From Acidobacteriota bacterium (GTDB lineage: Bacteria; Acidobacteriota; Terriglobia; Acidiferrales; UBA7541), in assembly GCA_003224195.1 (NCBI GenBank), contig QHYP01000185.1, forward strand, positions 5,176 through 13,213: a stretch of DNA of 8,038 bases, given 5' to 3'. Of this stretch, positions 5,830 to 8,038 are shown in pieces; position 1 is the first letter of the stretch, and every line of letters starts with the position of its first letter. Position numbers and translations under genes: made by a program. A model generated the notes under the pieces. That model worked only from the letters and a program-made list of their open reading frames with translations. It ran no database searches and was not told the origin of the DNA.

Positions 5830-6504
5830 ATGATCCCTGACCTGAGCCCGGACGCACTCGCCATCGGTTTTTTGTGGTACGTGGTGTTTCTGTTTTCGAC
5901 GACCTGCCACGAGGCGGCCCACGCCTTGGTCGCGAGGTTGGGGGGCGACCCGACGGCGGCCCTGGGCGGGCAGGTGACGCTGAATCCGATTCCGCACATA
6001 CGGCGCGAGCCATTCGGCATGGTCATCGTTCCCATCGTTTCTTTTTTTCTTGGATCCATGGTCGGCTGGGCGAGCGCGCCCTACGACCCGTTGTGGCAGC
6101 GGCGCTATCCACGCCGCGCGGCGTGGATGGCCCTGGCAGGCCCGGCGGCGAACTTCTCCTTGATGTTGATTGCCGGAATCACGCTGCGGCTTAACTTCAG
6201 GTACGGCTGGCTACATCGTGGCGGGTCCAGCAGCAGTGGCGAAAGCTTTGTGCTCACCGCGCTGGCGATTTTCTTTTCGCTGAACTTGCTCCTGGGAACC
6301 TTTAACCTGCTGCCATTTCCGCCGCTCGACGGGAGTTCCGCGATCACGCTGCTCATGCCGGAGGCCCGCGCTCTGCGCTATTTGGACTGGATTCAGCAGA
6401 GCGGTTTCCGCATGTTCGGCTTGATTATTGCCATGCTGCTCTTTGGGCGGATCTTCCCCTACGTCCAAACATTTGCCCAGCAAATCTTGACCCACGGACT
6501 TTAA
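5830..6504 (+). CDS. Site-2 protease family (M50) intramembrane zinc metalloprotease
   Basis: The 224-residue membrane protein has both M50 signatures. HEAAH (27-31) in the first span gives the two zinc histidines and the catalytic glutamate. N159-L-L-P162...LDG (166-168) in a late span supplies the third zinc ligand, Asp167. A middle segment AGPAAN (103-108) is the conserved turn of the group. It has no PDZ or CBS domain, so it belongs with the small stand-alone type rather than RseP-like proteases. Such enzymes cut within membrane helices; the substrate here is unknown. An ECF/anti-sigma pair is encoded 4 kb away, but the anti-sigma is not an obvious partner. ATG 5830 was chosen because the longer open frame runs through tRNA-Gln. 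There is no SD before it, and the 36-bp gap suggests co-transcription with the tRNA. Confidence 0.9.
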   Translation: MIPDLSPDALAIGFLWYVVFLFSTTCHEAAHALVARLGGDPTAALGGQVTLNPIPHIRREPFGMVIVPIVSFFLGSMVGWASAPYDPLWQRRYPRRAAWMALAGPAANFSLMLIAGITLRLNFRYGWLHRGGSSSSGESFVLTALAIFFSLNLLLGTFNLLPFPPLDGSSAITLLMPEARALRYLDWIQQSGFRMFGLIIAMLLFGRIFPYVQTFAQQILTHGL

Positions 6505-6531
6505 CTGAGTCCGGGAGACTGGGTGCGTCTC
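6495..6531 (+). other. Two small adjacent hairpins at the end of the protease gene
   Basis: CGGACT (6495-6500) pairs with AGTCCG (6508-6513) around the stop codon, and GAGAC (6515-6519) pairs with GTCTC (6527-6531). Neither is followed by a T-run, so they are not convincing intrinsic terminators. Confidence 0.25.
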
Positions 6532-6641
6532 TGCGGGAAAACGGCCTGTGCGGTGGTGGAACAGGTGTCTCGCCCGCGTACACTTCTGTGCAGAAGGTAT
6601 CCTGTAAGTCCTGTCCTTTCAGAGGGACATGGGGAGTTCAA

Positions 6642-6659
6642 TTGGCTTGGCACCTGCAT
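6642..6659 (+). promoter_or_regulatory. Weak sigma-54-like promoter before the 102-residue protein
   Basis: TTGG (6642-6645) and GC (6656-6657) have the required 10-bp gap, reading TTGGC-N8-CTGCA. The -24 half lacks the 'AC' of TGGCAC. A start near 6669 would leave 13 nt including the GGAGG before the ATG at 6682. It is notable only because a sigma-54 activator is encoded nearby. Confidence 0.25.
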
Positions 6660-6681
6660 CCTCAATTGCAGGAGGCTGGCG

Positions 6682-6990
6682 ATGGAGCCTTCGGGCAAAT
6701 GGCCTGTGAACGGTGTGTATCGCGTCGAAGTGTCTGGTTGGGATACGGACCGAAACTTCTTTGTCGAGAAGACTGAGCTCCATTGGGACGAGACGCACGG
6801 GAAACATACGCGACTCAGTCACGCGCTGCGCAAAGGCAGTGTCGTGTTTGTGCGGTTGCTCCAAGTGGTGGATGTGGAGCAAAGTCGTCCGATTGCCTAT
6901 GAAGTTGCCCCCGTTGGGAACAGGCCCAATGAATTCCGTTTGAAACAGATGAGCCCGCGATCAAGCGAAGGCGCCTCGCAACCGCGCTGA
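6682..6990 (+). CDS. Uncharacterised 102-residue soluble protein
   Basis: The ATG at 6682 has GGAGG at 6671-6675, six nucleotides upstream, and is preferred to a start at 6523 in the same frame: the 53 extra residues (MRLCGKTACA...) have no SD and look like read-through of non-coding DNA. The protein is acidic-basic mixed and lacks a signal peptide or membrane span. It alternates strand-like segments (GVYRVEVSGW, RNFFVEKTELHWD, GSVVFVRLLQVVDV, PIAYEVAPVG), which suggests a small beta-barrel or sandwich, and ends in a disordered SPRSSEGASQPR tail. I do not recognise the family. It is on the same strand as the M50 protease (177 bp before it) and the response regulator (290 bp after it), but nothing ties their functions together. 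Confidence 0.6.
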   Translation: MEPSGKWPVNGVYRVEVSGWDTDRNFFVEKTELHWDETHGKHTRLSHALRKGSVVFVRLLQVVDVEQSRPIAYEVAPVGNRPNEFRLKQMSPRSSEGASQPR

Positions 6991-7015
6991 GTTAGCTGGG
7001 CCGGCGAAGGATCGA

Positions 7016-7168
7016 ATGCGGACCAAGTTGGCGGGCCTGTTCCAGGAAGGGCCAAAATGGGATAGTGAACCAATCTGGAACGTAAGTGCTACCGAACTTG
7101 TCTTCGTCCGTCCATATGGGGGCGATCCGCAAAACCTGGCTATGTCCTCTCCTTCTGCTAACTCCTAA
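7016..7168 (+). CDS. Possible 50-residue small protein
   Basis: ATG 7016 to TAA 7168 encodes MRTKLAGLFQEGPKWDSEPI, then WNVSATELVFVRPYGG and a short tail. A GAAGGA lies 4 nt before the ATG, and the frame starts 25 bp after the preceding stop. The composition is protein-like and the region between 6990 and 7281 is otherwise empty. It may be a real small protein, or the degraded end of a larger gene. No family is recognised. Confidence 0.3.
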   Translation: MRTKLAGLFQEGPKWDSEPIWNVSATELVFVRPYGGDPQNLAMSSPSANS

Positions 7169-7230
7169 ATCTCCAACAGGTTAGGCCTGCTTCTCTTTGC
7201 AAAGCCCAGAACGCCCTGGCAGCTACGGAT

Positions 7231-7260
7231 CTGTGCCAGAAATGAGTTGTTCTGGCACAG
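7231..7260. promoter_or_regulatory. Perfect inverted repeat, probable operator
   Basis: CTGTGCCAGAA (7231-7241) and TTCTGGCACAG (7250-7260) are perfect 11-bp arms around an 8-bp spacer. No T-run follows on either strand, so a terminator is unlikely. The right arm holds the TGGCAC of the sigma-54 -24 element, so a protein bound here would compete with or position polymerase. The centre-to-centre spacing of the arms is 19 bp, close to two helical turns. Confidence 0.6.
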
Positions 7261-7268
7261 GCATTGCG
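7253..7268 (+). promoter_or_regulatory. Sigma-54 (-24/-12) promoter
   Basis: TGGCAC (7253-7258), five bases, then TTGC (7264-7267) fits the TGGCAC-N5-TTGC consensus, with GG at 7254-7255 and GC at 7266-7267 exactly 10 bp apart. The predicted transcription start is near 7279, only about two bases before the regulator ATG at 7281. It faces the only visible sigma-54 activator gene. Confidence 0.55.
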
Positions 7269-7280
7269 TGAAGTGCAGGC

Positions 7281-8038
7281 ATGGCAAATGTGGTCCCGGT
7301 GGAAGCAGCCACACCCTCTCGAGTCGCACTCATTCCCTGCATTCTGGATGACGATTCCGATCAACTGGAGATGATGTCCGCCGTGATTGCATCGATGGGA
7401 TACAAACCGATCGCGACTGCGGACCCGCTGAAGGCGCTCGAGCTGGTGCGGCAGGGGCGCTGCCGTCTGGTGCTGGCCGATATACGGTTGCCGGGGATGG
7501 ACGGCTACAAATTTCTCGACGAGGCGCTGCAATTGGATCCGGGCGTGAACGTCATTCTGACGACCGGTGACTACAGCCTGGAGTCCGCCATCGATGCAAT
7601 CCGGCGCGGGGCTTACGATTTCTTGCCGAAGCCGGTCGACCGCGTACGGCTGAAACGGACGCTCGATGAAACAGCCGTGCTCTACGACCAGAGGCGGCGG
7701 GTGCGCGAGCTCGAGGAACAGCTTCTGCGGGACCTGGAGTTTCACGGCATCGTGGGAAAGAGTCCGGCCATGCTGGAAGTATTCGACCTGGCCCGCAAGG
7801 TGGCGAAACATTACACGAATGTTCTGTTGGTCGGGGCGACCGGCACAGGTAAGGAGCTGGTGGCGCGCGCGATTCATCAGCTCAGCCCAGTGGGCCAGCA
7901 GCGGCTGGCGATCTGCAATTGTTCCGCAATGGTGGACACGCTGATGGAAAGCCAGCTTTTCGGACACGTGCGCGGGTCGTTCACAGGAGCGACCGACACG
8001 CGGCCGGGTCTTTTCGAGTACGCAAATGGCGGCACCGT
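7281..8038 (+). CDS. NtrC-family sigma-54-dependent response regulator (partial, runs off window end)
   Basis: 252 codons are present. The receiver domain (about 15-135) has the acidic pocket Asp23-Asp24-Asp25, phospho-acceptor Asp67 (LVLADIRLPGMDG), Thr94/Thr95 and Lys117 (LPKPV). A charged coiled-coil-like linker (about 136-152) leads to the AAA+ domain with FHGIVGKSPAM, Walker A GATGTGKE (185-192), and the sigma-54 contact loop as GSFTGA (232-237) rather than the usual GAFTGA. Walker B and the C-terminal DNA-binding domain lie beyond the window. When phosphorylated by a partner kinase it should form a ring and remodel sigma-54 polymerase. The ATG at 7281 has no clear SD and lies about 2 nt after the predicted sigma-54 start site; in-frame GTGs at 7290 and 7299 are alternatives. 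The upstream inverted repeat suggests self-regulation (inference). Confidence 0.93.
   Translation, partial: MANVVPVEAATPSRVALIPCILDDDSDQLEMMSAVIASMGYKPIATADPLKALELVRQGRCRLVLADIRLPGMDGYKFLDEALQLDPGVNVILTTGDYSLESAIDAIRRGAYDFLPKPVDRVRLKRTLDETAVLYDQRRRVRELEEQLLRDLEFHGIVGKSPAMLEVFDLARKVAKHYTNVLLVGATGTGKELVARAIHQLSPVGQQRLAICNCSAMVDTLMESQLFGHVRGSFTGATDTRPGLFEYANGGT

Noticed and set aside
5603..5833. 76-codon frame starting MEDKRG
   Set aside because: It reads through the whole tRNA-Gln gene, so most of its product is tRNA sequence.
7133..7184. Inverted repeats AACCTG/CAGGTT and CTAAC/GTTAG
   Set aside because: Arms of five to six bases with long loops are expected by chance and are not followed by a T-run.
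7158..7967. 269-codon minus-strand frame opposite the response regulator
   Set aside because: It is antisense to a clear NtrC-type protein with intact receiver and AAA+ motifs; its His/Arg/Cys-rich translation resembles no protein and is typical of GC-rich shadow frames.

Overview
This is a GC-rich bacterial chromosome segment without phage, transposase or CRISPR signatures. The proteins resemble those of Acidobacteriota: an ECF sigma factor paired with an HxxxCxxC anti-sigma factor that has a Pro/Ala-rich periplasmic part, a secreted protein with a 'GAPFSA...QTLADGNRI' stretch, and an NtrC-type regulator. That assignment comes from recognising sequence style, not from a search. The window holds eight well-supported protein genes (two cut by the window edges), one decayed gene fragment, two tRNA genes, and several short ORFs and regulatory sites that are less certain.

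Left part (1-2005, minus strand): an apparent operon reading right to left, with an ECF sigma factor, a membrane anti-sigma factor 18 bp behind it, and a secreted protein that runs off the window start. A family of short palindromic repeats sits here. Two units lie in tandem between the anti-sigma and secreted-protein genes, and a third lies in frame inside the anti-sigma gene. Beside the sigma start, on the plus strand, is a 5'-truncated acetyl-CoA synthetase remnant (2015-2524) that keeps only the C-terminal domain.

Middle part (2554-4622, minus strand): a two-gene unit of a beta-hydroxyacid dehydrogenase-like NADP(H) enzyme and a short-chain dehydrogenase, overlapping by 8 bp in an ATGGTTGA junction. 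A tRNA-Ser(GGA) gene lies upstream on the same strand.

Right part (4760-8038, plus strand): a multi-pass membrane protein of unknown function, tRNA-Gln(UUG), a site-2-protease-like M50 metalloprotease 36 bp after the tRNA, a 102-residue uncharacterised soluble protein, a possible 50-residue ORF, and the first 252 codons of a sigma-54-dependent response regulator. Just before the regulator is a perfect 11-bp inverted repeat. Its right arm contains the -24 half of a good sigma-54 promoter match (TGGCAC-N5-TTGC).

The strongest leads are the in-frame palindromic repeat family and the inverted-repeat/sigma-54 element in front of the regulator. No complete new multi-gene system is evident. The rest is ordinary chromosomal content.
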